From Pseudomonadota bacterium (GTDB lineage Bacteria > Pseudomonadota > Gammaproteobacteria > Burkholderiales > Ferrovaceae), in assembly GCA_021832305.1 (NCBI GenBank), contig JAKBLB010000003.1, forward strand, positions 59,756 through 123,755: a stretch of DNA of 64,000 bases, read 5' to 3'. Shown in pieces: positions 19,295 through 28,681 of this stretch. Numbering within the stretch: the first letter of the stretch is position 1; each line of letters begins with the position of its first letter. Under the pieces are notes generated by a model that saw nothing but the letters and a program-made list of their open reading frames with translations, searched no databases and had not been told where the DNA came from. A program made the position numbers and the translations under genes.

Positions 19295-19708
19295 TCAAGC
19301 GTGAACGGGAGGCGCGTTGGGATAAGGGAGGAAGAAGTCGCGGAACGCGATGAAACGAAGAATTTCACGGGATGCCAGGGGCTGTCCATGAAACAGGGTG
19401 AGCCCCAATCCCGAATGGGACAGATCCATGGGCAGGGCCAGGGCCAGCGAACTGCAAAGGGAACAGTGACTATGCCCGGAATCGGAAGGAAAGGAGGGAA
19501 AATGGGCGGGATGTTGATGATCTGTGACGGACGTCGTCTCGACCCATTGTTGCCCTGAAACCGTACAGATTTGAAGTGCGGAGCCTGTCTCGCTGCCACG
19601 ATCAAGAAGCGGATCCAGTGCCCCAACCACCAGAAACATCTGAAACAACAGCGGCCATAAAAGCCAGCCAGCCAGCCGTTGAATCCGATGGGGGGACAAA
19701 AGATTCAT
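19295..19708 (-). CDS. DUF2946-like small membrane-anchored protein
   Basis: This is a 137-residue protein with one hydrophobic N-terminal helix (residues 12-30, LAGWLLWPLLFQMFLVVGAL). It then has the pattern seen in DUF2946 proteins: ICTVSG followed after about 35 residues by a His-rich stretch and HSHCSLC. These small proteins often sit in copper-related gene clusters and the Cys/His residues look suited to metal binding. It precedes the Cys-rich barrel and TlpA-PCuAC genes on the same strand, with 127 bases to the barrel start. No biochemical function is established for the family to my knowledge. The family match is by motif only. Confidence 0.65.
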   Translation of the reverse strand: MNLLSPHRIQRLAGWLLWPLLFQMFLVVGALDPLLDRGSETGSALQICTVSGQQWVETTSVTDHQHPAHFPSFPSDSGHSHCSLCSSLALALPMDLSHSGLGLTLFHGQPLASREILRFIAFRDFFLPYPNAPPVHA

Positions 19709-19725
19709 GATCTCAGGTTACTGTC

Positions 19726-20607
19726 TCAAGGTTTGACCAAACCGGTGGAATACAGAACCCCCAGATTCTTCTGTGCTTCGGTATTCCCCTGTTCGGAAGC
19801 CTTGTGAAACCAATCGGCCGCTTTGGCGTAGTCCTGGGGCACCCCTTGGCCATTGTCATAGAGCATCCCCAGATTGTTCTGGGCACGGGCATAACCCTGT
19901 ATGGCTGCCTTTCGGTACCATTCGGCAGCCATGATGTAATCCCTGGGAACCCCCCGTCCATTCTCATAAAGTGCGCCCAAATTGTTCTGCGCCTTGGAAT
20001 TACCCTGCTCTGCAGAGCGTCGGTACCAGTCGGCGGCTTCTGCCGGATCCTGAGGAACACCACGCCCTGACTCGTAAAAAACGCCCATGTTGTTCTGCGC
20101 CATGGCATTGCCCTGATTTGCCGCTTTACGGAAGTAATCGACGGCAATGGCGTAATCGCGAGTCACTCCCGACCCATTGGCATACAGTAATCCCAACTGA
20201 AACTGGGCTTCAGCCACATTTTGATCAGCAGCCTTTTTCAACCACTCAGCCGCTTTGGCATAATCACGAGGTACACCTTGGCCGGAGATATACATCATCC
20301 CTAATTTGTACTGGGCCCAGGCGACATTTTGATTGGCCGCCTTGGTATACCAGTCTGCCGCCTGAGCGTGATCTCCGGTCATGTCCAGGTAGGCCCCCAG
20401 ATAGGTTTGGGCCTTGGGGTCGTTGTTGCGCGCTGAATCAAGCAACTTCTGCACGGCCACAGCGTCACCACTCTTGGCGTTGGAAGCCAGAGAGACCGCT
20501 TCCGACTCTGTCAAGGGCGGCGCAGATCCGGAACCCGTGGCGTATAAAGTCGTTGAAGTCCCAAGCATCATCAGAAAAAGCAATCTGGAACCGAGAAACT
20601 TATTCAT
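19726..20607 (-). CDS. Sel1-like repeat protein, exported
   Basis: This 293-residue protein starts with a signal peptide (MNKFLGSRLLFLMMLGTSTT region) and then carries about six tandem Sel1-like repeats of 36 residues, each with the pattern AQxxLGxxYxxGxGVxxDYxxAAxWxxKAA. Sel1 repeats are a TPR variant that forms a solenoid for protein-protein contacts. The ORF-track start is 25 residues too early; the Met chosen follows GAAGGTG at 5-base spacing. The DNA repeats are visible as a periodic 108-base pattern. It lies just upstream of the DUF2946-like gene on the same strand. The binding partner is unknown. Confidence 0.87.
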   Translation of the reverse strand: MNKFLGSRLLFLMMLGTSTTLYATGSGSAPPLTESEAVSLASNAKSGDAVAVQKLLDSARNNDPKAQTYLGAYLDMTGDHAQAADWYTKAANQNVAWAQYKLGMMYISGQGVPRDYAKAAEWLKKAADQNVAEAQFQLGLLYANGSGVTRDYAIAVDYFRKAANQGNAMAQNNMGVFYESGRGVPQDPAEAADWYRRSAEQGNSKAQNNLGALYENGRGVPRDYIMAAEWYRKAAIQGYARAQNNLGMLYDNGQGVPQDYAKAADWFHKASEQGNTEAQKNLGVLYSTGLVKP

Positions 20608-20814
20608 GTACACCTTCTCAATCGAGAGAGAAAAACGCCAAGTGGTGAGTATCACCGAACCCAATATCGAAAAACAACGCACGAGCCCGCGCGCTTGTCG
20701 GAATATACCAAAATATCATAAACTCGTAATCACTTTCGTGAGCAAAAATGAAATTATTTTGTCGAACGCCGTGACGCCCTGCCCCGCAATCCTCTCGCCA
20801 TCCTGAAAGTTTTC

Positions 20815-21999
20815 TCAGAAGGGCGAACCGTCTGTATCCAGTTCCACCGTCGGCGTCGCGGATAATCCTGGGGATAAATGTTGCAACTGATCCAAAGGTT
20901 CATCAAACACGATTTTGACGGGCAAGCGCTGTACGACTTTGACATAATTGCCGGTCGCATTCTCCGGAGGCAGCAGACTGAAGCGGGAACCCGTGCCATC
21001 CTGAAAACTGTCGATATGCCCATGCCATTCACGATCGGGAAAGGCATCCACACGAATTTTTACCTTTTGTCCACGGTGCATGCGGTGTAACTGGGTTTCC
21101 TTGAAATTCGCGACCACCCAGGGAGCGCCGGTCACCAGGGACAGAACTACCGTGCCCGGCTGAACCAGTTGCCCCAACAATAGTGTTTTATGGGTTACCT
21201 TTCCAGCAGAAGGAGCCTCCAGTCGTGTATAGGTGAGATCGAGTCGCGCCTGAGCCAGTGCGGCCTCAGCTTCAGCCACCGAAGCTTGGCCTCCGGCTTC
21301 CTGATCCCGTTTGAGGGCCACCTGACGAGGCCCCGACCCCGCTTCATCGAGGCGAGCCCGAGCCTCTCCGACTCGTGCAGCGGAGATCTCCACCGCACGT
21401 TGCGCCGATTCTCTCCGCGCTTGCGCGGCTCGATCTGCCGTCAGAGCCTGATCAAGCCGCTGGTGTGAAATTTCCTGTTTTTCGTAGAGTGCCTGGTAGC
21501 GCTGCACATCGTTGTGGGTGAGTTGAGCCTCCGCCGCGCTGCCGTCACTTTCCGCCACCGCCTGTTTCTGGGCAGCCAACGCCGAGGCCAGGGCACTCCG
21601 GGCTTCCCGCACCGCCGCAGAGGTGGTGGTGGTCACCACGGAAAGATCCTGGGAGGTGACCCCATGCTGAGCTTTGGCTGCAGCCAAAACGGCTTCTGCT
21701 TGCTGGACACGCAAAGCATAATCCCGGGGATCGATGAGCGCCATGAGTTGGCCTGCCTTGACCCACTGATTGTCTGTCACTCCGACCTGAGCGATATAGC
21801 CACTGATATGAGGGCTGATCTCCACGATGTCGGCCTCGATGAAAGCATCGTCTGTGCTTTCCTGGTTCCGTTGGACAAACCACAAGCCAAAAGCGCACAA
21901 CAGCACCACCCCTCCCCCCAGCATCAGCCAGCGCCGCCAGGATACCGTGACCGACTGGGCAGTGGGGGGCGAAGAGACGGAAACGTCGTCCTGAATCAT
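20815..21999 (-). CDS. HlyD/EmrA-type membrane fusion protein
   Basis: This is the periplasmic adaptor of a tripartite efflux system. It has 394 residues with one N-terminal inner-membrane helix (near residues 28-46), then the lipoyl half TDDAFIEADIVEISPHISGYI with the EmrA-like TDDA motif, a long alpha-helical hairpin (residues 100-225) and the second lipoyl/beta-barrel part YTRLEAPSAGKVTHK. It overlaps the TolC-like gene by ATGA, so both are made together. The expected DHA2-type permease (EmrB) is not downstream: after a 207-base gap comes the Sel1-repeat gene. It may work with a permease encoded elsewhere. Substrate unknown. Confidence 0.9.
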   Translation of the reverse strand: MIQDDVSVSSPPTAQSVTVSWRRWLMLGGGVVLLCAFGLWFVQRNQESTDDAFIEADIVEISPHISGYIAQVGVTDNQWVKAGQLMALIDPRDYALRVQQAEAVLAAAKAQHGVTSQDLSVVTTTTSAAVREARSALASALAAQKQAVAESDGSAAEAQLTHNDVQRYQALYEKQEISHQRLDQALTADRAAQARRESAQRAVEISAARVGEARARLDEAGSGPRQVALKRDQEAGGQASVAEAEAALAQARLDLTYTRLEAPSAGKVTHKTLLLGQLVQPGTVVLSLVTGAPWVVANFKETQLHRMHRGQKVKIRVDAFPDREWHGHIDSFQDGTGSRFSLLPPENATGNYVKVVQRLPVKIVFDEPLDQLQHLSPGLSATPTVELDTDGSPF

Positions 22000-23351
22000 G
22001 GAAGAGACTCCGGTTGAGAGGGGGTTTCGTAGGTGATTTGACCCATTGCCAGATCATAATTTACCTGTGCCATACCCAGGCTTCCCAGGGCTCCGATCTG
22101 ATCGCTCCGAGCCTGTGCCAGACCAGCCTGGGCATCCACCAGTTCGAGATTATCAGCGACGCCGCTGACAAAGCGGTCCTGTGCCTGCTGCATCAAACGT
22201 TGGGCAAGATCCAGTCGCAACTGCGCTGCCTTCACCTGAGCACGACTGGTGTTCAAGGAGTCCTCAGCCAAACGGACATCCTCTTCCACTTGATGGCGCC
22301 CGTCTTTCAAGGACAGTTCGGCTTGGCGCCGACGGCTTTCGGCCTGATCCTGACGTGCGACCAATGCCCCTCCCTGATACAGGGGCACGCTCATCTGGAT
22401 GCCGTAACTGTAGGTACGATAGTCATACTGGGTGGGAAGTACCCCGCTGGGACCAATCGCACCGATCAATCCGATGGTGGGGTAGGAAGCCGCCACAGCA
22501 GCTTCTTTTTCCGTTACCCGTTGTTCCAGGGTTTTTTCCAGTGCCTGCAATTCTGGTCGTTGCTGCAGAGCACGGTCCACCGCATCCCCCCCGTCGGGAC
22601 TTGATGCGGGAATGATCCCCAGAGTATCCGTCAATTCAATGGGGAGGTCAAGCGGCAAACCGAGGGCGCGATGCAGGCGGGTCATGGCATCTTTGGCGGC
22701 ACCCAGCGCCTGTTGCAGTTGGTAGGCGACTTGCGCTTCTGACGCAGCGGCCCGCACCTCATCCACACCTGTGGCCAATCCGCTCTTCAACTGATCGCGC
22801 GTCAATTGCAGGAGATGTTGAGACAACGTTTCGTTGGCCTGTGCCGCCTCGACCGACTCCACGGTCTGTTGTACGGCCAGATAAGCCAAACCGGCAGCAC
22901 CGGCGATCTGTTGCGCCCGTGCCGTGGCTTCGAGACGCGCGACTTCGACCCCGGTTTGAGCCGAAGATGCCTCGTGTACATGGACCAGATCCAGAATTTG
23001 CTGGGTAAACTGTACACGCGCATCAAACGTATTGAAAGGGCCGATGAGCGTGGGAAACCCTGGCAATGCCAAACCCATGGCACGCAAGTTCTGGGTTTGA
23101 CGCATCTGATAGGAATTGAAACCCACCGCCGGACGCAAGGCGGCCCGCGCTTCCTCGGCACGGGCTGTGGCCTCCTGGGCCTGTTCGAGAGCCAGTTGCA
23201 CCTGAACATGGTGCGTCACGGCCATCCCCATGGCCTGACGCAAGGTCAGATGCAAACGCGTGTCCGGAGTATCCTGAGCCAGGGCGGCGGTACTGCCCAG
23301 CAGTAATAAAGCGGCACCTGCCCACACAGTTCGAGGGGGGTTATACCCCAT
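21996..23351 (-). CDS. TolC-family outer-membrane efflux protein
   Basis: This outer-membrane channel protein has 451 residues from the ATG at 23351, which follows GGGGAGGAG by 7 bases and gives a clean signal peptide ending ALAQ. The ORF-track start 23 residues upstream lies further inside panB. Two OEP repeats are visible, with long coiled-coil helices rich in Ala, Gln and Glu and the conserved hydrophobic turn segments (LPGFPTLIGPFNTFDARVQF and the VPLYQGG strand). It overlaps the end of panB by 11 bases and the adaptor gene by 4, so panB, this gene and the adaptor form one translationally coupled run. Substrate cannot be predicted. Confidence 0.9.
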   Translation of the reverse strand: MGYNPPRTVWAGAALLLLGSTAALAQDTPDTRLHLTLRQAMGMAVTHHVQVQLALEQAQEATARAEEARAALRPAVGFNSYQMRQTQNLRAMGLALPGFPTLIGPFNTFDARVQFTQQILDLVHVHEASSAQTGVEVARLEATARAQQIAGAAGLAYLAVQQTVESVEAAQANETLSQHLLQLTRDQLKSGLATGVDEVRAAASEAQVAYQLQQALGAAKDAMTRLHRALGLPLDLPIELTDTLGIIPASSPDGGDAVDRALQQRPELQALEKTLEQRVTEKEAAVAASYPTIGLIGAIGPSGVLPTQYDYRTYSYGIQMSVPLYQGGALVARQDQAESRRRQAELSLKDGRHQVEEDVRLAEDSLNTSRAQVKAAQLRLDLAQRLMQQAQDRFVSGVADNLELVDAQAGLAQARSDQIGALGSLGMAQVNYDLAMGQITYETPSQPESLP

Positions 23352-24138
23352 AGCAATGCTCCTCCCCAGGAAACTGACCCGCTTTGACTTCCCGCACATA
23401 AAGTTCCACGGCTTCTGCAATGGAGCCCGTTTCCCGAATGAAGGAACGGACGAAGCGGGGAGGAATATACGCCCCCAGCCCCAGCATGTCGTAAATCACC
23501 AGCACTTGCCCTGAGCAGTGAGGGCTGGCCCCGATACCGATGGTTGGAACCTGGACCTGGGCACAGATCTGGTCGGCCAGGGGGCGCGGCACGGCTTCTA
23601 TCAGAATCATGCTGGCACCGGCTCGTTCCAGTTCCTGCGCATCGGTCAGAATCTGTTGGGCCATGACAACGGTACGGCCTTGAACCTTGAATCCCCCCAG
23701 TTGATGCACGGACTGGGGGGTCAATCCGATGTGGGCACAGACGGGAATGCCCCGAGTCACCAGAAAGGAGACCGTTGGCACCATGCTGGCCCCCCCCTCG
23801 ATCTTGACCATCTGGGCCCCTGCACGCATCAATTCGGCCGCATTTCGAAAGGTGTCCTCGGGGCTGATTTGGGCCGTGGCAAAGGGCATGTCGGCCAGCA
23901 AGAAGGCCTTGGGTGCACCCCGCGCAACACAACGGGTATGGTAGGCAATGTCAGCGATGCTGACCGGCAAGGGAGAATCATGACCTTGCACGACCATCCC
24001 CAGAGAATCTCCAATCAACAAGGCATCCACCCCGGCCTGTTCCAGAACCCGTGCAAAACTCGAGTCATAACAGGTCAGCATGGCAATTTTTTCACCGCGT
24101 TCCTGCATGAGTTGCAGGTCCACGATCGAGGTGCGCAT
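23341..24138 (-). CDS. panB: 3-methyl-2-oxobutanoate hydroxymethyltransferase
   Basis: PanB transfers a hydroxymethyl group from 5,10-methylene-THF to ketoisovalerate to make ketopantoate, the first committed pantothenate step. The 265 residues match the family length. Visible blocks are MLTCYDSSFA, GDSLGMVVQGH with Mg-binding Asp, KIEGG, and HIGLTPQSVHQLGGFKVQGR near the active site. The gene has AGGAG upstream. panC is not adjacent and panD is far away, so the pathway genes are scattered. Its 3' end overlaps the TolC-family gene, an unusual partner for a vitamin gene. Confidence 0.96.
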   Translation of the reverse strand: MRTSIVDLQLMQERGEKIAMLTCYDSSFARVLEQAGVDALLIGDSLGMVVQGHDSPLPVSIADIAYHTRCVARGAPKAFLLADMPFATAQISPEDTFRNAAELMRAGAQMVKIEGGASMVPTVSFLVTRGIPVCAHIGLTPQSVHQLGGFKVQGRTVVMAQQILTDAQELERAGASMILIEAVPRPLADQICAQVQVPTIGIGASPHCSGQVLVIYDMLGLGAYIPPRFVRSFIRETGSIAEAVELYVREVKAGQFPGEEHCYGV

Positions 24139-24149
24139 AGCACTCTCTC

Positions 24150-24698
24150 CTAGGGAACGAGGGTAAAATGATAATCGACCGTGACTTCATCGGCCACCGT
24201 ATCTGTCGCACTCCAGGTTCCATCCCCCACGCCGAAATCATTCCGTTTCAAGGTGAATCGCCCCTGCGCACTGCGCCCATTGCGATCATAGGACATCTTG
24301 AGGGGGATTCGCAAGGGTTTGCTTACCCCTTTCAGTTGAAACAAGCCCCACACGAGGTACTGATTCGGTCCCACGATCCGGATGTCCGAGGAGTCAAAAT
24401 GGGCTTGAGGAAATGATGGGATATTGAGCCAATGCTTGCCCTTGATCTCGTCTTCCGACTCTTCAGATGCCAAATCGATACTGCCCAGATCGATGGTGAT
24501 GTGGGCATAACTGTGCGGCAGATCCTGAGGGTCGAAATGCAGGTCAGCGGAAAATTTCCGGAAGTTTCCCTGTACCGATGCACCCATCTGGGTCCCCGTG
24601 AAGGTAATCTGTCCAGAACCGATCGTCTCGGCGCCGGACTGCGACATAAAAACAAATGAAGAACCCATTAGAACAATTGAGTACAATATACTTTTCAT
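24150..24698 (-). CDS. YceI-family periplasmic lipid-binding protein
   Basis: The real gene encodes 182 residues starting at MKSILYSIVLMG; the ORF track begins 137 residues too early, inside the cytochrome b561 gene. It has a signal peptide and then a YceI-like lipocalin fold: FTGTQMGASVQGNFRKFSADLHFDP, a HITIDLGSI strand and HFDSSDI. YceI proteins bind polyisoprenoid or similar lipids in the periplasm. It lies 17 bases after the cytochrome b561 gene, reproducing the known yceJ-yceI pairing. This suggests a shared role in quinone or isoprenoid redox, by family association. Confidence 0.9.
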   Translation of the reverse strand: MKSILYSIVLMGSSFVFMSQSGAETIGSGQITFTGTQMGASVQGNFRKFSADLHFDPQDLPHSYAHITIDLGSIDLASEESEDEIKGKHWLNIPSFPQAHFDSSDIRIVGPNQYLVWGLFQLKGVSKPLRIPLKMSYDRNGRSAQGRFTLKRNDFGVGDGTWSATDTVADEVTVDYHFTLVP

Positions 24699-24715
24699 AA
24701 TAATCCCGAATATTT

Positions 24716-25252
24716 TCAGGGGCGCATACGGGCCATCAACTGATCCCGGTCGACGAACTGGTGTTTGAAGGCCGCTGCTACATGCCCCAAAACTAAAACC
24801 AATAAAGTCCAGTTCAGGGCTTGATGAAGCGTCTCGAACAGATGGGAAAGCGCCTTGTCTTTGGGAACCAGATTGGGCAAGGGAAGGAGATTGAAATAAA
24901 CCACGGACACGCCCGCTGCTGAACTGTGCAGCCAACCCGTCAAAGGAATGAGCACCATCAATACATAGAGGGCCCGGTGGGCGATTTCCGTGAGTTTTTG
25001 GAGCCGCCGATTCATTGTCGCCGGTAAAGCAGGGGGGCGGTGTGTCGAGCGCCAGGCCATCCGCATCCACACCAGCAAAAACAGGGTGACACCCAACCAC
25101 TTGTGCCAAGTGTATATTTTTAACTTCCAGGGAGAAAGTTCCAGGCCGGACATATACTGTCCGACCCCGAAGGCGAGGGCCAATCCTGCGGCCATGATCC
25201 AGTGCAGACCGATCGCGACAGGGGTGAATTTTGCGGGAGAATGAGAACTCAT
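24716..25252 (-). CDS. Cytochrome b561 (YceJ-like)
   Basis: This is a four-helix inner-membrane di-heme cytochrome b of 178 residues. The start at the Met of MSSHSPAKFTP is preferred because AGGAG lies 6 bases upstream; the ORF-track start is 8 residues earlier. Likely heme ligands are His in IGLHWIMA, HKWLGV, HRALYVLM and GHVAAAFKHQ, one set per helix pair. The family oxidises ubiquinol or superoxide in some species. It is followed at 17 bases by the YceI gene, the usual neighbour. Short intergenic DNA separates it from tatD upstream. Confidence 0.92.
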   Translation of the reverse strand: MSSHSPAKFTPVAIGLHWIMAAGLALAFGVGQYMSGLELSPWKLKIYTWHKWLGVTLFLLVWMRMAWRSTHRPPALPATMNRRLQKLTEIAHRALYVLMVLIPLTGWLHSSAAGVSVVYFNLLPLPNLVPKDKALSHLFETLHQALNWTLLVLVLGHVAAAFKHQFVDRDQLMARMRP

Positions 25253-25319
25253 GGGTAACTCCTGATCATCAACCAAACGGTTTAATTGTACGCATACGAA
25301 CTAAATAGCGCAATTCCTT

Positions 25320-26084
25320 TTAACAGACCCGGAACAGGCGGCAGTAATTTTCTGTCGTACGTTCCCCCACTTCTTCGATGGAAATACCGCGCAGTCGCGC
25401 GATTTCTCCTGCCACATGGAGCACATAAGCCGGTTGATTGGCCTTCCCGCGCATGGGCTCCGGTGCCAGATAGGGGGAATCGGTTTCAATCAACAGACGA
25501 TCCAGTGGAATCTGACGGGCAACTTCTTTGAGGGCCTTGGCATTGCGGAACGTCACGATCCCGGAAAAGGACAGGTAAAAACCACGCTCCAGAGCCGCAT
25601 CGGCCACCGCCTGAGTTTCAGTAAAACAGTGCAATACTCCGCCCACGTCCTCTGCCCCCTCCTCATCCAGCAAGCGCAAGGTGTCTTCAGCCGCAGAGCG
25701 GGTATGAATCACGAGGGGTTTCCGTACTTGGCGAGCCGCGCGAATATGGGTTCGGAAACGTTCCCGTTGCCATTCCAGATCCCCTCCCAAACGATAATAA
25801 TCCAGGCCGGTTTCACCGATGGCCACCACCTTGGCATGCGCTGCCTCAGCCACCAAACGCGCCACGCTGGGTTCCTCGATGTCCTGGTAATCCGGATGAA
25901 CTCCCACCGTGGCATGCCATCCCTGATCGGTTTCCGCTACGGCAAGCACATCCGGAACAGTTTCCAGCCGCACCGAAATACAGAGTGCACGGGTAACTCC
26001 AGCCTGCACCATGGCGGCATGCACGTTTGACAACTGAGTCCGTAACTCAGGAAAATCCAAATGGCAGTGAGAATCGGCAAACAT
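25320..26084 (-). CDS. TatD-family metal-dependent DNase/hydrolase
   Basis: This 254-residue amidohydrolase-superfamily protein has all TatD metal ligands visible: the DSHCHLD motif near the N-terminus, GETGLDYY, IHTRSA, LHCFTET and ETDSPYLAPEPMRGK. TatD proteins are 3'-5' exonucleases in DNA repair or hydrolases of unknown substrate. This copy is the YcfH type that commonly follows holB. Here it is 15 bases after holB on the same strand and ends the tmk-holB-tatD group. Start supported by the MFADSHCHLD family N-terminus. Confidence 0.94.
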   Translation of the reverse strand: MFADSHCHLDFPELRTQLSNVHAAMVQAGVTRALCISVRLETVPDVLAVAETDQGWHATVGVHPDYQDIEEPSVARLVAEAAHAKVVAIGETGLDYYRLGGDLEWQRERFRTHIRAARQVRKPLVIHTRSAAEDTLRLLDEEGAEDVGGVLHCFTETQAVADAALERGFYLSFSGIVTFRNAKALKEVARQIPLDRLLIETDSPYLAPEPMRGKANQPAYVLHVAGEIARLRGISIEEVGERTTENYCRLFRVC

Positions 26085-26099
26085 GGAACAACCTCGCTT

Positions 26100-27053
26100 T
26101 CAGGAAGATGGATGAAGCGGCGCCAGCAAGGATTCGGTCAGCAGACGCGCATTCAGGGGGTGGGCCATCCAGCGCCGGGCTTCACGCAGGCGTGTTTCCC
26201 AGGCCAGCAGGTCGTAAAGATCGAGACGAGGGGCCATACGGCTCAATGCCTCCTGGAAGTCCTGGTGATAATGGCCATGACCCAGAAGTTTTTGTCCGAT
26301 CAGATCCATGACCCAGAACTGGAGCCATTCCAGCCATTGATCCAGGCCCAGATTCAGGATCCGGTCCGCTTGTTGAGTCAAGGAAAGGCCATTATCCGTC
26401 AGGATCTGTAAAAATCCCAGGCGCCCTTCATGGTCACGGCGGAACTGTTCAAGGGCCCGCAAGGGAGCGCCCCCCGAACGACACAAATAGCCCGCAGGCT
26501 CCTGGACCCCCTCTCGCTGGAGCCACTGCATGGCCTGCTCCCCTGTGGGCAAAGGGACGGGCCAGAGTCGACAACGGCTGCGAACCGTGACGGGAATTCG
26601 GGCCGGATGGTCGCTGACCAGCAAAAACAAGGTGTTGGGTGGGGGTTCCTCGAGCGTTTTCAGCAAGGCGTTGGCGGCCGCCAGATTGAGTGCTTCGGCG
26701 GGTTCGATCAAAATGACCCGCCACCCCTGCCGATGACTGGTGGTCATCAGAAATTCGGCAAGGGCACGCACGGCATCCACGGTGATCCAGACACTCCCCT
26801 CCGAATCCCCGCCTTCTTCCTGGCGGGGCGGTGTCAACAACCGGAAATCAGGATGATGTCCGGCTTGAAACCAACCACAGGAAGGACATGTTCCACAGGG
26901 TTGCGGGGCGTTTCCTTCACAGAGGACGGCCTGGGCCAGATGGCGTGCCAGCGCGCCTTTTCCCAGTCCGGCAGGCCCCGTCAACAAGAGGCCCTGGGGT
27001 CGCTCTGCTGCCCATAGCCGCTCGAAAACCTTTTGATTCCAGGGATGAATCAT
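26100..27053 (-). CDS. holB: DNA polymerase III subunit delta'
   Basis: HolB is part of the clamp loader that places the beta sliding clamp on primed DNA. The start at MIHPWNQ gives 317 residues and overlaps the tmk stop by ATGA; the ORF-track start is 31 residues earlier. The AAA+ domain shows an almost standard P-loop [11 protein letters not shown] near residue 24 and the zinc module [10 protein letters not shown] near 60. The segment [19 protein letters not shown] is the conserved helix of the family. E. coli delta' has a degenerate P-loop, so the well-formed loop here is worth noting. The C-terminal collar domain is divergent as usual. Confidence 0.93.
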   Translation of the reverse strand: MIHPWNQKVFERLWAAERPQGLLLTGPAGLGKGALARHLAQAVLCEGNAPQPCGTCPSCGWFQAGHHPDFRLLTPPRQEEGGDSEGSVWITVDAVRALAEFLMTTSHRQGWRVILIEPAEALNLAAANALLKTLEEPPPNTLFLLVSDHPARIPVTVRSRCRLWPVPLPTGEQAMQWLQREGVQEPAGYLCRSGGAPLRALEQFRRDHEGRLGFLQILTDNGLSLTQQADRILNLGLDQWLEWLQFWVMDLIGQKLLGHGHYHQDFQEALSRMAPRLDLYDLLAWETRLREARRWMAHPLNARLLTESLLAPLHPSS

Positions 27054-27676
27054 GCGCCGCCCGCAAGCGACGGGAAGGCCTGCCGCAACACGTTCTCGAC
27101 CTGTTCTGCCAGAATTTTCGGGTCTGTCGCCGCATCCATCCTGCACACACGGGGCATGTGGCTGCGCGCCTCATACCCTGCACGCACCCGTTCAAAGAAA
27201 GTCCGCTCTTCCCGCTCAAAACGATCCCCTTCCTGACGTCCTCGTGCCAAACGTTGGGCGGCAATGTCGGGATCCAGATCGAACCATAGAGTCAAATCCG
27301 GTTGAAAGCCCGCACAAACCCAGGTTTCCAGGGTCTTCAAAATATCCTGGGACAATCCACGCCCACCGCCCTGATAGGCAAAACTGGCATCCACGAAACG
27401 GTCGCTCAGTACCCACTCTCCCCGTGCCAGGGCAGGCTCGATCACCTGGGTGACATGATCGTGACGCCCGGCAAAGACGAGCAGGGCCTCGCTCAGAGGC
27501 GACATGGACATGTTCAAAAGCAGGGGCCTCAAGGCTTCAGCCAGTACGGTCCCCCCCGGTTCGCGCGTACGTTTCACCACCACCCCACGGATTTCCAACC
27601 AGCGTTGAACCGTATCCAGTTGAGTGCTTTTCCCGGCACCATCGATTCCTTCCAGGGTAATGAACTTACCGCTCAT
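27050..27676 (-). CDS. tmk: Thymidylate kinase
   Basis: Tmk phosphorylates dTMP to dTDP. The ORF-track start is 82 residues too early; [18 protein letters not shown] at 27676 is the canonical N-terminus and gives 208 residues. Visible motifs are the P-loop GIDGAGKST, the [16 protein letters not shown] segment that binds dTMP, and the LID region [10 protein letters not shown]. It overlaps the end of mltG by 11 bases and the start of holB by 4, so mltG-tmk-holB are coupled. No strong ribosome-binding site is seen, consistent with coupling. Confidence 0.95.
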   Translation of the reverse strand: MSGKFITLEGIDGAGKSTQLDTVQRWLEIRGVVVKRTREPGGTVLAEALRPLLLNMSMSPLSEALLVFAGRHDHVTQVIEPALARGEWVLSDRFVDASFAYQGGGRGLSQDILKTLETWVCAGFQPDLTLWFDLDPDIAAQRLARGRQEGDRFEREERTFFERVRAGYEARSHMPRVCRMDAATDPKILAEQVENVLRQAFPSLAGGA

Positions 27677-28667
27677 GGTTGGTCGTCCGTTTGGTCTGAT
27701 ACTGTTGCACCGCCTGCTGGTGCGCTTCGAGGGTGGTGGAAAATTGATGGGTTCCATCTCCCCGCGCCACGAAAAACAAATCGGAAACCGCCAACGGGTG
27801 CACGGCCGCCCTGAGCGCCGCCGATCCAGGCAATGCAATGGGAGTCGGGGGGAGACCGTTTCGGGTATATGTATTATAGGCATTGTCCCGATGCAGGTCG
27901 CGGCGATGCAGATGACCATCATAGTCCGCCCCCAGACCGTAGATCACGGTAGGATCGGTTTGCAGGCGCATATCCAGACGCAAACGATTCAAAAAAACGG
28001 CGGCAATGCGCGCCCGTTCTTCTCGATTGGCCGTTTCTTTCTCGATCAGGGAAGCCAGGATCAGGGCCTGGTAAGGATCCGTCAAAGCCAGGTGAGGATC
28101 GCGGGTCGCCCAAACCTGGGCCAGTCGTTCGATCATGGCCCGATGCGCCCGCTCGAGAATATTCCAGTCACTCTCGCCCGGACTGTAGAAATAGGTGTCG
28201 GGGAAAAACCACCCCTCAGGGGCCTGCCCTGCCGCGCCCAGATGCGCCATCACGGCACCATCGGGCAATCCGGCGCTGTCATGACGCAAATTGGGTTGCT
28301 GTTCCAGCAGGGCACGCAACTGGGCAAAAGTGGTTCCTTCGATGATCTGCACCTGCCAGGCATCCCCCTCCCCCCGGGCCATCTGACGCAGTATCTGCCA
28401 ACCACTCAGAGGTTGGGTCCATTCATAACTGCCGGCTTTCAGGTGACTCTGTTCGCCCAGAACCCTCCCTACCCAGGTAAAGGTCCAGGGTTCCATAAGC
28501 ACGCCCTGCTGAACCAGTTGTTGTGCAACGGCACGCAACCCCAGTCCATTGGACAGTTCAAAGGCATAAGGCGTATGAGGCAGCGGCAGGGGGCGAATGA
28601 AAAACAGGGCGAGCCAGACAACCAACCCGCCCAGTCCACTCGCCAAAACCCAGAGCAGACGGCGCAT
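27666..28667 (-). CDS. mltG: Endolytic peptidoglycan transglycosylase MltG
   Basis: MltG (YceG) cleaves nascent glycan strands and sets their length. The 333-residue protein has one N-terminal membrane helix ([20 protein letters not shown]), a LysM-like domain, and the catalytic YceG domain containing [10 protein letters not shown] with the key Glu, followed by [20 protein letters not shown]. The gene lies 14 bases after fabF. In many relatives pabC sits between fabF and mltG; it is absent here. The active site should face the periplasm. Confidence 0.95.
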   Translation of the reverse strand: MRRLLWVLASGLGGLVVWLALFFIRPLPLPHTPYAFELSNGLGLRAVAQQLVQQGVLMEPWTFTWVGRVLGEQSHLKAGSYEWTQPLSGWQILRQMARGEGDAWQVQIIEGTTFAQLRALLEQQPNLRHDSAGLPDGAVMAHLGAAGQAPEGWFFPDTYFYSPGESDWNILERAHRAMIERLAQVWATRDPHLALTDPYQALILASLIEKETANREERARIAAVFLNRLRLDMRLQTDPTVIYGLGADYDGHLHRRDLHRDNAYNTYTRNGLPPTPIALPGSAALRAAVHPLAVSDLFFVARGDGTHQFSTTLEAHQQAVQQYQTKRTTNHER

Positions 28668-28681
28668 CAGAGGGATAAAAT

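Noticed and set aside
19726-20607. CRISPR-like periodicity
   Set aside because: The 108-base periodic signal is the Sel1 protein repeat; units are diverged and have no spacers.
23246-23932. 228-residue minus-strand frame overlapping panB and the TolC gene
   Set aside because: It lies in another frame of panB and the TolC-family gene, both of which have clear motifs and ribosome-binding sites.
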